In this document: positions 1 through 7,252 of the stretch, piece after piece
How positions within the stretch are numbered: position 1 is the stretch's first letter
Layout of the letters: every line of letters begins with the position of its first letter
Source: an uncultured Anaerolineaceae bacterium
Lineage (GTDB): Bacteria > Chloroflexota > Anaerolineae > Anaerolineales > Anaerolineaceae
Direction of reading: 5' to 3'
Length of the DNA: 15,365 nucleotides
Assembly (NCBI GenBank): GCA_937894825.1
Contig: CALCQT010000453.1
Span: 1-15,365, forward strand
Notes under the pieces: model-generated
The model's input: the letters and a program-made list of their open reading frames with translations, nothing else
Database searches by the model: none
Told to the model about the DNA's origin: nothing
Made by a program: the position numbers and the translations under genes

Positions 1-23
1 CCTACACGACGCTCTTCCGATCT
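1..23. other. Illumina TruSeq adapter remnant (not genomic)
   Basis: Bases 1-23 match the 3' part of the Illumina TruSeq read-1 adapter, ending in CTCTTCCGATCT. Read on the minus strand they encode the tail DRKSVV and a TAG stop at 2-4, a known adapter-derived peptide artefact. Genomic sequence starts at about position 24, where the coding frame returns to a normal glucan phosphorylase sequence (KIQVGRV). Confidence 0.97.
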
Positions 24-682
24 ACGCGCCCTACCTGTATTTTCCAAATGCGGGCTTTGATCTCCCGGCCCGGCAGCGGAACGGAAATCAGCAGAGGATT
101 CCCCTTTTCATCCGTCAGGGGAATCATAGGCAGTTTATTAAAATCCAGATAGAAATTTGAAGTCTCCTGCCAGCCGTCTTCCGTAATTTTCTGTACAAAA
201 TAACCCTGGGTATAAATGAAGCCAATTGCTGCAAGCGGCAGCCCCATATCACTGGCTTCTTTCAAATGATCGCCGGCCAAAATGCCGAGTCCGCCCGCAT
301 AAGCAGGAATAGATTCATGCAGCCCAAATTCGAATGAGAAATAAGCGATCTGTTGTTCGGTCAAATCCGGATATTTTTCGGTGAACCAGGTGCTCTTCTG
401 GTTGACGTAGGCATCAAAGGATGTGGTGACCTGATCATAAAGCGCCAGATACTGCTGATCGTTCGCAGCCTGATCCAGCAACGGATGAGCAACCTGTTGC
501 AGGAACGCAACCGGATTGTGTGAAACCTTTTCCCAGAGAACCGGATTGATTTTCTGAAAAACTTCCACGGCGTCCGGATTCCACGACCACCACAGATTAT
601 AGGCCAAATCATTCAGTCGTTCGATTCGTTCCGGTAGGTAGCCCACCTTCGGCGGGATACTGTTGTTATATTTCTGCGTCAT
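24..682 (-). CDS. glgP: Alpha-glucan (glycogen/maltodextrin) phosphorylase, N-terminal fragment
   Basis: This GT35 enzyme releases glucose-1-phosphate from the ends of alpha-1,4-glucans in the cytosol. About 220 N-terminal residues are present, out of roughly 700-860 in the family. Residues about 10-105 match the DUF3417 region found before the catalytic domain of the TIGR02094-type phosphorylases (NLWWSWNPDAVEVF). Residues about 115-141 carry the conserved YAGGLGILAGDHLKEASD block. The PLP-binding lysine lies in the missing C-terminal part. I chose the ATG at 682 because GGGG at 689-692 sits 6 nt upstream; the in-frame ATG at 715 has no ribosome-binding site. The open frame runs into adapter DNA and stops at 2-4, so the true 3' end lies outside this contig. 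The gene is divergent from hicA. The family is certain; the exact substrate (glycogen or maltodextrin) is not. Confidence 0.93.
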
Positions 683-766
683 AATTTTCCCCAATATGGC
701 TTCATTTTGATGCATCGGCAGCGTTTTTCTGCTGTTTCTGCTGGTTTATCAGACAAAACCATATTA

Positions 767-772
767 ATCATA
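767..772 (-). promoter_or_regulatory. Possible -10 element for glgP
   Basis: TATGAT on the minus strand matches the TATAAT consensus at 5 of 6 positions, about 85 nt upstream of the glgP start. No convincing -35 hexamer lies 16-18 nt further upstream, so this is a weak call. Confidence 0.22.
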
Positions 773-876
773 CACGATTTTTAGTTCTGACCCATGTTTC
801 ACTGACAGGAAGGATTCAAAAAACGGGACAGACGGGACTGTGCAACGCACTCCCCAAGGTAGAAACCATCGAATCC

Positions 877-904
877 TTGACAATAGTGTTAATAGTGGTA
901 TTAA
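877..904 (+). promoter_or_regulatory. hicAB promoter (consensus -35, extended -10)
   Basis: A perfect TTGACA lies at 877-882. A 16-nt spacer follows, then TATTAA at 899-904, preceded by TGG, which gives an extended -10 (TGnTATTAA). The hicA ATG at 911 is only 6 nt after the -10 hexamer, so the expected transcription start falls on or next to the start codon. AATAGTG is repeated at 882-888 and 891-897 within the spacer. Confidence 0.75.
889..904. promoter_or_regulatory. Candidate HicB operator (inverted repeat over the -10)
   Basis: TTAATA-GTGG-TATTAA is a perfect 6-bp inverted repeat with a 4-bp centre. Its right arm is the -10 hexamer of the hicAB promoter. HicB proteins with a ribbon-helix-helix domain usually repress their own operon by binding palindromes near the promoter, and this is the only clear palindrome here. 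Binding is inferred. Confidence 0.5.
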
Positions 905-910
905 TTAGAT

Positions 911-1174
911 ATGCCCGCCATCAAAGACATCCTCAAAGGAATGCGCCTGAATCCGAAAGGGATCAGTTTTAGCGATTTATGTAAGGTATGTGACCATTTC
1001 TTTGGTGAGGCCAGACAATCGCGCGGCAGTCACAGGATTTACAGGACGCCCTGGCCGGGAGATCCGCGTGTGAATATTCAAAACGACAAGGGGATGGCGA
1101 AAGTTTATCAGGTAAAGCAGGTACTCAAAGCCATTGAGAAATTGGCGTTACCGGCTGGGGATGAGGAGGATTAA
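911..1174 (+). CDS. hicA: HicA-family mRNA interferase toxin
   Basis: The 87-aa product matches the HicA toxin family: a small double-stranded-RNA-binding-like fold that cleaves mRNA in the cytosol when not held by HicB. The conserved GSH motif with the catalytic histidine is at residues 39-41 (H41), followed by RIYRTPWPGDPRVNIQND and the C-terminal helix VKQVLKAIEKL. The MPAIKDIL start agrees with family members as I recall them. An internal ATG at 941 has AAAGGA directly against it, too close to serve as a ribosome-binding site. No Shine-Dalgarno sequence precedes 911, which fits a leaderless message. The downstream hicB starts 3 nt after the stop, so the two form one operon. The toxin-first order is usual for hicAB. 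The active-site histidine and full length suggest that it is functional. Confidence 0.92.
   Translation: MPAIKDILKGMRLNPKGISFSDLCKVCDHFFGEARQSRGSHRIYRTPWPGDPRVNIQNDKGMAKVYQVKQVLKAIEKLALPAGDEED
1163..1170 (+). promoter_or_regulatory. Strong ribosome-binding site for hicB
   Basis: GAGGAGGA ends 7 nt before the hicB ATG at 1178 and lies within the last codons of hicA. hicA itself has no such site. This would favour translation of the antitoxin over the toxin from the shared message. Confidence 0.85.
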
Positions 1175-1177
1175 CCA

Positions 1178-1513
1178 ATGTTACGAAATGACCACTACAG
1201 CTATCGTGTCATCTGGTCTGAAGAAGACGGCTCCTATATCGGGTTGTGTGCGGAGTTTGCCAGCCTGAGCTGGCTGGCTGCCGAACCGGAGGAAGCGTTC
1301 CGCGGTATCCGGCAGGTGGTTGCTGATGTTACAGAAGATTTACAAAAAAACGGCGAAGCGGTTCCGGAACCGCTTGCTATGAAAAAATATAGTGGGCGCT
1401 TCATGGTTCGGATTCCGCCAGAATTGCATCGGCAGCTGGCGTTGGAGGCCGCCGAATCCGGAATCAGCCTGAATCGTTTGGCGAGTGACAGGCTCAGCAG
1501 GAATCGATTTTGA
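1178..1513 (+). CDS. hicB: HicB-family antitoxin with ribbon-helix-helix DNA-binding domain
   Basis: The 111-aa protein has the two-part HicB layout. Residues about 5-60 form the degenerate RNase H-like toxin-binding domain (YRVIWSEEDGSYIGLCAEF, then EEAFRGIRQVVADV). Residues about 72-107 form an Arc-like ribbon-helix-helix (GRFMVRIPPELHRQLALEAA, then SGISLNRLASDRLS). It should neutralise HicA by direct binding and repress the operon by binding the promoter palindrome at 889-904. The start is fixed by a strong GAGGAGGA ribosome-binding site. The gene ends 56 bp before the 3' end of the convergent anti-sigma gene. No sign of decay is visible. Confidence 0.93.
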   Translation: MLRNDHYSYRVIWSEEDGSYIGLCAEFASLSWLAAEPEEAFRGIRQVVADVTEDLQKNGEAVPEPLAMKKYSGRFMVRIPPELHRQLALEAAESGISLNRLASDRLSRNRF

Positions 1514-1535
1514 GGAAATGAGAAGTAGACAAAAC

Positions 1536-1567
1536 TGAAAAATTGGGATAATTCAATGATTTCCCAA
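1536..1567 (-). terminator. Weak terminator for the sigma/anti-sigma operon
   Basis: Just past the anti-sigma stop, the minus strand holds TTGGGA (1562-1567), a 13-nt loop and TCCCAA (1543-1548), followed by TTTTTC. The 6-bp stem is short and the loop long, so termination is plausible but weak. It lies in the 56-bp gap between the convergent hicB and anti-sigma genes. Confidence 0.35.
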
Positions 1568-1569
1568 AA

Positions 1570-2538
1570 TCATACTGCGATCCGCTTGCGTTCCAGCCAC
1601 GTGATCAGCATCCAAAGAAGACTTCCACCCAACAGCACCATAAAAATGACGCGCGCGGTTCCCAACACCTGCAGCGTTCGTTCCGTACCACTTTCCGTCC
1701 CGACCACACAGGATTGTCCGGCCGCCTGTTCCTCGGCAGCATCCAGCCGATCCTGCGCATCCGAAGCAGAACCGGTATTCCCTGAATCATCTTCAGCCTG
1801 GCTGCGGTCGTCCGGCAGCATTCGCTCAGCCGTCATCAGCATTTCATTTTTTGGACTGCCACCGCGAACACCATGAGAAGATCTCTTTACCGTAACCGGC
1901 AATACATCGCTACCCTCCAATTCCGTTGGTTGGAAACTTTGCATATCGGGTTCTCCCGCCATCAATCCGACTTCAGGAGCCTGAGCACTCATTAGGGCCA
2001 TATCGCTGTCTGCTTCCGGCAACACGGCAGTTGTCAAATCACTGACGGATTGTTGGAGATTTTGCACATCAGGTTCTGCCGCCATCAATCCCGCAACCGG
2101 CGCCTGCGCACTCATTGGGTCCGTACCGCTGCCGGCTTCCGGCAACACGACAGTTGTCAAATCGATGACGGATTTTTGCAGATACAAATTCTCGTCTTCC
2201 GGAGCAATGAAATGCAAACCGGGAAGCAGGAAAGTCAGAACAAGACCGACACAGGCCGCCATCGCCGCGAACCGGAACACGGGGAACAATCTTTCCAGAA
2301 TCCCCGGTTTGCGCACCGTCTCTGCCATTTTTCGCGTCAGCGTGTAATTACGGGGCGGTTTTTCCTGCGGTATCGATTTCAGCAATTGCTTTAACTGTGA
2401 AAAGTCCGCCACCTCATCTGAAAGCGCGGGGTTCTTTGCCAGCTTTTCAGCAAAAGCAGAAATCTCGCCCGCATCCAGTTCCTGATCCAGGTAGCTGCTG
2501 ACCCACTCCAGTTCTTTCGTACCATCCATCCTTCTCAT
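1570..2538 (-). CDS. Two-pass membrane anti-sigma factor with duplicated extracytoplasmic segment
   Basis: The 322-aa protein is predicted to hold the upstream ECF sigma factor inactive at the membrane. Residues about 8-70 form a cytosolic anti-sigma domain (YLDQELDAGEISAFAEKL, then PPRNYTLT) without the zinc HxxxCxxC motif. Residues 88-111 are a membrane helix (FRFAAMAACVGLVLTFLL) and 297-315 a second one (VIFMVLLGGSLLWMLITWL), followed by a basic tail ERKRIAV. The loop of about 185 residues between them should face outside. It is acidic and Met/Ala/Pro-rich and contains two 41-residue tandem repeats (120-160 and 161-201), with a possible decayed third copy from 202. The ATG at 2538 has GAGGA 7 nt upstream, inside the last sigma codons, and lies 3 nt after the sigma stop, so translation is probably coupled. 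No enzymatic domain is visible. The regulatory role is inferred from layout and position. Confidence 0.85.
   Translation of the reverse strand: MRRMDGTKELEWVSSYLDQELDAGEISAFAEKLAKNPALSDEVADFSQLKQLLKSIPQEKPPRNYTLTRKMAETVRKPGILERLFPVFRFAAMAACVGLVLTFLLPGLHFIAPEDENLYLQKSVIDLTTVVLPEAGSGTDPMSAQAPVAGLMAAEPDVQNLQQSVSDLTTAVLPEADSDMALMSAQAPEVGLMAGEPDMQSFQPTELEGSDVLPVTVKRSSHGVRGGSPKNEMLMTAERMLPDDRSQAEDDSGNTGSASDAQDRLDAAEEQAAGQSCVVGTESGTERTLQVLGTARVIFMVLLGGSLLWMLITWLERKRIAV
1936..2181 (-). repeat. Tandem 123-bp repeat (2 copies) in the anti-sigma gene
   Basis: Copies at 2059-2181 and 1936-2058 abut directly, with no spacer and no indel. Aligned by eye, 101 of 123 bases are identical (about 82%) against 28 of 41 residues (about 68%). 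Each unit begins LQ(K/Q)SV and contains VLPEA, MSAQAP, GLM and EPD. The unit is a multiple of three, so the frame is kept. Confidence 0.93.
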
Positions 2539-2541
2539 AAA

Positions 2542-3162
2542 CTATTCCTCATCCATAGTACGTTGAACACCGCGAAAAAGTTCCCCTTTTCCCTGTAGAC
2601 ATTCGCGCATCCGCAGCCGGGCGCGCAGCAGGCGGCTTTTGATCGTCCCAAGCGGCTTTTGAAGTATATCCGCCGTTTCCTGATAATTCATCTCCTGAAC
2701 ATCAATCATCGCCATCACTGTACGGTAATCCTCCGGCAGCGCCTCCAGACATTCCAACACCATCGACAAGGTTTCTTTCTTCTCCGACACTTCTTTCGGA
2801 TGCGCAGCCGGATCAATCAACCAGCAGGCGTCTTCATTTTCTTCGTTCCCGTCAGGCGTGACCGGTTCAAGCGGCACCGCGGGATGACGGCGCTGGCGCC
2901 GCAATTCATCATAGCAGGCGTTAATCGTAATCCGCAGGATCCAGGGTTTAAACGAATTGCCTTTGAAAGTGTCCATGTGCTGCCAGGCGGAGATAAAAGC
3001 CGTCTGCGCAAGGTCATCCGCTGCCTGTGAATCATTCATAATTCGTAAGGCGGTATTATAAACAATCGATTGATAAATCAAAACCAGACCGTTAAAGGCA
3101 TCCAGATTTCCCTGAATAGCCCGGTCGATCAGTTTGTTTTCATCAGTGTTTGCTGCATTCAT
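2542..3162 (-). CDS. ECF-type (sigma-70 family, group 4) RNA polymerase sigma factor
   Basis: The 206-aa protein has only sigma regions 2 and 4. Region 2 spans about residues 26-92 (SIVYNTALRIMNDSQAADDL, then FKPWILRITINACYDELRR). Region 4 spans about 132-188 (ALPEDYRTVMAMIDVQEMNY, then the helix-turn-helix with GTIKSRLLRARLRMRE). It would direct RNA polymerase to a dedicated promoter set once released from the anti-sigma factor encoded 3 nt downstream. The frame stays open upstream to a GTG at 3279, but those 39 residues are Cys-rich and unlike the family. I therefore chose the ATG at 3162 (MNAANTDENKLIDRAIQGN). That start has no clear Shine-Dalgarno sequence, but a TAGAAT lies 7 nt upstream. 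The target regulon and inducing signal cannot be told from this window. Confidence 0.92.
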   Translation of the reverse strand: MNAANTDENKLIDRAIQGNLDAFNGLVLIYQSIVYNTALRIMNDSQAADDLAQTAFISAWQHMDTFKGNSFKPWILRITINACYDELRRQRRHPAVPLEPVTPDGNEENEDACWLIDPAAHPKEVSEKKETLSMVLECLEALPEDYRTVMAMIDVQEMNYQETADILQKPLGTIKSRLLRARLRMRECLQGKGELFRGVQRTMDEE

Positions 3163-3169
3163 TATGTCA

Positions 3170-3175
3170 ATTCTA
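3170..3175 (-). promoter_or_regulatory. Possible -10 element of the sigma-factor gene
   Basis: TAGAAT on the minus strand (5 of 6 to consensus) ends 7 nt before the ATG at 3162. CGTACA (3199-3194) stands 18 nt upstream as a poor -35. An alternative -10, TATAAA at 3211-3206, would give a leader of about 40 nt. Neither has a strong -35. Confidence 0.35.
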
Positions 3176-3221
3176 ATGGTTTTTCTTCTTAAATGTACGG
3201 AATGCTTTATAGAAGGAACGC

Positions 3222-3281
3222 AACATGTTCCGCATGCATACTGCAAGAACAATACAATGCACTCCCATACAGTGCGCACTG
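3222..3281. promoter_or_regulatory. Palindrome cluster between polA and the sigma gene
   Basis: Within 60 bp there are AACATGTT (3222-3229), GCATGC (3232-3237) and the perfect 12-bp palindrome CAGTGCGCACTG (3270-3281). On the minus strand GGAAC (3231-3227) and GTTCC (3219-3215) form a further inverted pair. None is followed by a T-run on the minus strand, so they do not look like a polA terminator. They may be regulator sites for the sigma gene. Confidence 0.3.
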
Positions 3282-3313
3282 AAAATTCAAATTGCGTTTA
3301 GACCTTTGAAACG

Positions 3314-6121
3314 TCATTCCAACGGCGTCAATACGCCCCAATTGAGACCGCTGCGTGCTTCGGTCAGCAAGGGGATCGAAAGCGTCACCGCATGTTCCAT
3401 CACATTCTGGACAATTTCCCGGGCCCGGGAAACTTCGCCCTCCGGACATTCCAGCAGCAATTCGTCATGCACCTGCAACAGAATTTTGGATTTCAGACCG
3501 GATTCCTTCAATGCCGCCGACAGACGAATCATGGCAATTTTCATGATATCAGCCGCGGTCCCCTGTACAGGCGCGTTAATGGCTTCCCGCTCTTCCCGAT
3601 TACGCAGGTTTACATTCATTTGCCGCCCAAGATCCGGGAAATACCGTTTCCGGCCCATGACCGTGCTGACATAACCATCGCTGGCAGCCTGTTTCCGTAA
3701 CCCATCTAAAAACTGCTTGACGGCGGGAAATTGCTTGAAATAAGCCTTGACAAACGCCGCGGCGTCCGCCTGACTCAGATTGGCAGATTTGCTCAAGCCG
3801 AACGCGCTCATGCCATAAATCAATCCGAAATTGATCGCCTTGGCATGACGGCGCATCTCTTTGGTCACTTCATTCAGTGGACAGCCATAAATTGCCGCGG
3901 CAGTCGCGGCATGAATATCCTGCCCGGCCCGGAAAGCATTGAGCATGCTCTCGTCCTGCGCCAGGTGCGCTACGATCCGCAGTTCGATCTGACTGTAGTC
4001 CACAGACAGCAGTACCGAACCGGGATCCGCTACAAATCCGCTGCGAACCTGCCGTCCCAGTTCCGTGCGGGTAGGAATATTCTGCAGATTCGGCGAATTG
4101 GAAGCAATCCGCCCGGTCACGGTACCGGTTTGGTTGAAAGAGGTGTGAATACGCCCGGTGGCAGGATTGACACTGGCCGGCAGTGCATCCAGATAGGTGC
4201 TCTTTAACTTGGAAAGCTCACGGTTTTCCAGGATCAGATCGATCGCGGGATGGGTCCCCTGCATTTCCTCCAGCACATTCGCCGCGGTCGAATAATGCCC
4301 TGAGGCGGTCTTCTTTGTGCCGGGCGGTTGTGGCAGGAGTAAGGTATCAAAAAGCGCTTTCGAAAGCTGTTGGGTGGAATTGATGTTAAACGGATAACCA
4401 ACCAGCTCGTAAACCTGTTTCTCAATTTCAGCCAGCCGCACTTCCAATTTCTTTGACATCGCTTTCAGAAACGGAGCGTCCAACTTGATCCCGGCATATT
4501 CCATCTCAATTAGCACCGGAATGACCGGAATATCCAGTTCCTGAAATATTTTCTCGGTATCCTGCTCTTGCAGCACCTGTTTCAGTTTTGGCATCAGTTG
4601 CAGCACGATTTCAGCGTCGGCTACGGCATAAGGCGCCGCTTCAGTCACCAGGACCTCAGCCATGGTGCGCTGATTTTTTCCTTTTCCGATCAGCGTTTCA
4701 ATGGTCGTCATGTGAATGCCAAGCAATCTTGACGCCATTGGTTTCAGGCCCAGATTTTTTGAAGTCGGCTCAATGATCCAACCGGCAATCATCGAGTCAA
4801 AAACAATCCCTTGTACGTCAAGTCCGTTGTTTTTCAAAATCAGGGCGTCGAACTTGATGTTATGGCCCGTTTTGCCGATCTGCGGATTTTCCATGACCGG
4901 CCGCAGCGCATCCAGCACCTGTTCCAGCGGAAGCTGTGGTTCGCCCGTCAGGTGACCGACGGGAATGTAATATCCTTTGCCTGGTTCGACCGCCAGCGAT
5001 ATGCCCACCAGGTGACAGTTCATCGGATCCACACCGGTCGTTTCGGTATCGAAGCTGATCAGATCCGTCTTTTGTAATGAAGCGCACAAACTCGCCAGCG
5101 CTTCCGGCGTATTCACGATCGTTGTATCCGGGAGATAGGAATCCTCAGTGCCGGTCGGATCCGATCCAACTGATTGAACCGCGGGAACCTGTGCCATTTC
5201 AAAAAACGAGAGCTGCGGTCCGCTTGAATTGAAGCTCGGAGCCAAAGTTTTTAATTTCGGGATCAATGTTTTAAATTCCAGTTGTCGGAAAAGGTCCTCC
5301 GCGCCTCTGAAATTCAAGTGGTCGGTACAGGCCTGATCAAGATTGACGTTCAAATCCAGGTCTGTCCTGATTTTCGCCAGATCCTGGCTCAGATAGGCGC
5401 TCTCCTTATTCTGGATCAGCTTTTCCTGCATGGACGCTTTCAACGAAGCGAGGTTCTCGTACACTCCGTCCAGCGTCCCATAATCGGCCAACAGCTTGAC
5501 CGCCGTTTTGGGACCGATCCCGGGCACGCCGGCATAGTTATCGGAGGAATCTCCAACCAGCGCTTTATAATCCACCACTTTTTCGGGGGGAACGCCCAGA
5601 AAATCTGTCACCAGTGCCGCGTTATATTCGATGGAGTCTGACAATTTGCTGCCGGAAAGACTGACCGTGATCCGATCCGTGACCAACTGCAGCAGGTCGC
5701 GATCGCCGGTAATGATCCGCACATCGTACCCTTCCGCCGCGGCGGTATGCGCCACACTCCCCAGCACATCATCGGCCTCAAACCCTTCCATTTCCAGCCG
5801 GGGAATCCCAAACCGGTCCGCCAGTTCCCGCATCCGTTCAATTTGCGGGCGTAAATCCTCCGGCATTTTGGCGCGCGTGGCCTTGTAATCTTCATACAGG
5901 TCATTCCGGAATGTTCTCCCGGTGTCAAAAGCAATGGCCAGATAATCCGGACGGTCTTTTTCCAGCAGCCGTAACAAAATACTGGCGAAACCGTAAATTC
6001 CCGCGGTCGGTTCGCCCTGTGAGGTTTGCCAGCGCTCACTTCCGCCGCTGCCGGCGGTCAGCGCAAAATAGGAACGGTATGCGATGGCATGTCCGTCGAT
6101 TAATGTCAGATTTTTGGCCAT
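3314..6121 (-). CDS. polA: DNA polymerase I with 5'-3' and 3'-5' exonuclease domains
   Basis: The 935-aa enzyme fills gaps and removes RNA primers during replication and repair. The 5'-3' nuclease domain spans about residues 1-290, with metal-ligand acidic residues in LIDGHAIAYR (D9), AFDTGR (D66), EADD (115-118), GDRD (139-142) and GDSSD (190-194), then the helix-hairpin-helix GVPGIGPKTA. The proofreading domain (about 335-520) keeps all motifs: DTE (D358, E360), NIKFD (D425) and YAVAD (Y498, D502). The polymerase domain has motif A VDYSQIELR (D708), motif B RRHAKAINFGLIYG (R757, K761, F765, Y769) and motif C VHDE (D886). Phe at 765, as in E. coli F762, predicts discrimination against dideoxynucleotides. 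The ATG at 6121 lies 15 nt after the gmd stop. Its ribosome-binding site is poor, so coupling to gmd is possible. The gene is full length with no sign of damage. Confidence 0.98.
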   Translation of the reverse strand: MAKNLTLIDGHAIAYRSYFALTAGSGGSERWQTSQGEPTAGIYGFASILLRLLEKDRPDYLAIAFDTGRTFRNDLYEDYKATRAKMPEDLRPQIERMRELADRFGIPRLEMEGFEADDVLGSVAHTAAAEGYDVRIITGDRDLLQLVTDRITVSLSGSKLSDSIEYNAALVTDFLGVPPEKVVDYKALVGDSSDNYAGVPGIGPKTAVKLLADYGTLDGVYENLASLKASMQEKLIQNKESAYLSQDLAKIRTDLDLNVNLDQACTDHLNFRGAEDLFRQLEFKTLIPKLKTLAPSFNSSGPQLSFFEMAQVPAVQSVGSDPTGTEDSYLPDTTIVNTPEALASLCASLQKTDLISFDTETTGVDPMNCHLVGISLAVEPGKGYYIPVGHLTGEPQLPLEQVLDALRPVMENPQIGKTGHNIKFDALILKNNGLDVQGIVFDSMIAGWIIEPTSKNLGLKPMASRLLGIHMTTIETLIGKGKNQRTMAEVLVTEAAPYAVADAEIVLQLMPKLKQVLQEQDTEKIFQELDIPVIPVLIEMEYAGIKLDAPFLKAMSKKLEVRLAEIEKQVYELVGYPFNINSTQQLSKALFDTLLLPQPPGTKKTASGHYSTAANVLEEMQGTHPAIDLILENRELSKLKSTYLDALPASVNPATGRIHTSFNQTGTVTGRIASNSPNLQNIPTRTELGRQVRSGFVADPGSVLLSVDYSQIELRIVAHLAQDESMLNAFRAGQDIHAATAAAIYGCPLNEVTKEMRRHAKAINFGLIYGMSAFGLSKSANLSQADAAAFVKAYFKQFPAVKQFLDGLRKQAASDGYVSTVMGRKRYFPDLGRQMNVNLRNREEREAINAPVQGTAADIMKIAMIRLSAALKESGLKSKILLQVHDELLLECPEGEVSRAREIVQNVMEHAVTLSIPLLTEARSGLNWGVLTPLE

Positions 6122-6136
6122 AAGCGCTTATCAGGC

Positions 6137-7207
6137 TCAGCGTTCCATGCTGATGACCTGATCCTCCCAGCGATGCCAGTTTCCGAAATTCTTGATCAGG
6201 ATGCGTTTCCCTTCACCCGGGCATTCCAGTCCGAGCGACTCAAGATCGGCGTCCACCATGATTTTTACCAATTCATGGAATTTAATGCGCGGTTCCCAGT
6301 TCAAAACCGACTTGGCTTTGGCGGGATCAGCCAGCAGATAATCCACTTCCGTCGGACGGAAATAACGGGAATCAATTTTCACATAATCATTCCAATCAAG
6401 ACCGGCATACCCGAAAGCCTCATCCAGAAACTCACGGATCGTATGGGATTCACCGGTCCCAAGAACAAAATCGTCCGCCTTGTCCTGCTGCAGGATTTTC
6501 CACATCGCTTCCACATATTCCGGCGCGTATCCCCAATCCCGTTTGGCATCCAGATTCCCCAGGTAAAGGGTGCGCTGGACGCCGGCAATGATCATGGCCA
6601 ATGCACGCGTAATTTTTCGCGTCACGAAGGTTTCGCCCCGGCGCGGGGACTCATGATTGAACAGAATCCCGTTGCAGGCATACATACCATAGCCGTCACG
6701 ATAGTTCCGTGTGATCCAATATGCGTAAAGCTTTGCCGCGGCATAGGGGCTCTGCGGTTCAAAGGGCGTATTTTCACTCTGCGGAGGTTTGGCGCTGCCG
6801 AATAATTCGCTGGTTGAGGCCTGATAAAAACGGGCCTGGCTGCGGGTTTTCCGCATCGCCTCCAAAATTCGGATTGTGCCCAGTCCGGTCGAATCACCGG
6901 TGTATTCCGGAATGTCGAAACTCACCCGCACGTGGCTCTGGGCGGCCAAATGGTAGATTTCATCCGGATTGACATTATAAATAATGTCGAGCAATGATTC
7001 CGAAGTCGTAATATCGCCGTAGTGCAGAAAGAACGGGATGGGATTTTCCCCGCTCTGGGAAAGATTATACAAATGGTCAATCCGGCGTGTGTTAAACGTG
7101 CTTGCCCGCCGTACGATACCATGAACCTCATAGCCGTTTTCGATCAGAAGCTCGGCCAGATAAGAACCATCCTGCCCGGTCACACCGGTAATTAGCGCTT
7201 TTTTCAT
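6137..7207 (-). CDS. gmd: GDP-mannose 4,6-dehydratase
   Basis: This 356-aa short-chain dehydrogenase/reductase of the extended type converts GDP-D-mannose to GDP-4-keto-6-deoxy-mannose. That is the precursor of GDP-fucose, GDP-rhamnose and related sugars for surface glycans. The NADP-binding glycine motif GVTGQDG is at residues 8-14. [15 protein letters not shown], a GMD signature, is at about 33-47. The catalytic set is STSE (131-134) and YxxxK (Y155, K159). Downstream blocks [17 protein letters not shown] and [21 protein letters not shown] are typical of the family. The start has a strong GGAGGAGA ribosome-binding site. The usual partner for GDP-fucose (fcl) or GDP-rhamnose (rmd) is not in this window, so the end product is unknown. 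It is first in an apparent gmd-polA unit and divergent from a candidate membrane glycosyltransferase. Confidence 0.97.
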   Translation of the reverse strand: MKKALITGVTGQDGSYLAELLIENGYEVHGIVRRASTFNTRRIDHLYNLSQSGENPIPFFLHYGDITTSESLLDIIYNVNPDEIYHLAAQSHVRVSFDIPEYTGDSTGLGTIRILEAMRKTRSQARFYQASTSELFGSAKPPQSENTPFEPQSPYAAAKLYAYWITRNYRDGYGMYACNGILFNHESPRRGETFVTRKITRALAMIIAGVQRTLYLGNLDAKRDWGYAPEYVEAMWKILQQDKADDFVLGTGESHTIREFLDEAFGYAGLDWNDYVKIDSRYFRPTEVDYLLADPAKAKSVLNWEPRIKFHELVKIMVDADLESLGLECPGEGKRILIKNFGNWHRWEDQVISMER

Positions 7208-7211
7208 AATC

Positions 7212-7219
7212 TCTCCTCC
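7212..7219 (-). promoter_or_regulatory. Strong ribosome-binding site for gmd
   Basis: GGAGGAGA on the minus strand ends 4 nt before the gmd ATG, with its GGAGG core 7 nt away. It fixes the start at 7207. The opposite gene in this divergent region has no such site. Confidence 0.9.
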
Positions 7220-7227
7220 ATTTGGTT

Positions 7228-7236
7228 ATTGTATCA
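7228..7236 (-). promoter_or_regulatory. gmd promoter, extended -10
   Basis: TGATACAAT on the minus strand is an extended -10 (TGn plus TACAAT, 5 of 6 to consensus). Transcription would start near 7221, just ahead of the ribosome-binding site. No good -35 is present at the matching distance. Confidence 0.5.
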
Positions 7237-7252
7237 CAGCGATGTATTCTCC

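Noticed and set aside
1..715. A complete small protein of 226-237 residues at the left end
   Set aside because: Its last six residues and stop codon are encoded by adapter DNA. It is a truncated glucan phosphorylase.
882..897. Two AATAGTG copies as the start of an iteron or CRISPR-like array
   Set aside because: Only two short copies exist, both inside the promoter, with no further repeats or spacers.
911..1513. hicAB as part of a larger mobile element
   Set aside because: No integrase, transposase, tRNA or flanking direct repeats are visible within the window, so only the two-gene module can be supported.
3163..3279. Upstream extension of the sigma factor to a GTG at 3279
   Set aside because: The extra 39 residues are Cys-rich and unlike sigma factors. 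There is no ribosome-binding site at 3279, and the segment overlaps the palindrome-rich intergenic DNA.
3270..3281. CAGTGCGCACTG as a polA terminator
   Set aside because: On the minus strand it is followed by TATGGG, not a T-run, so it does not look like a Rho-independent terminator.
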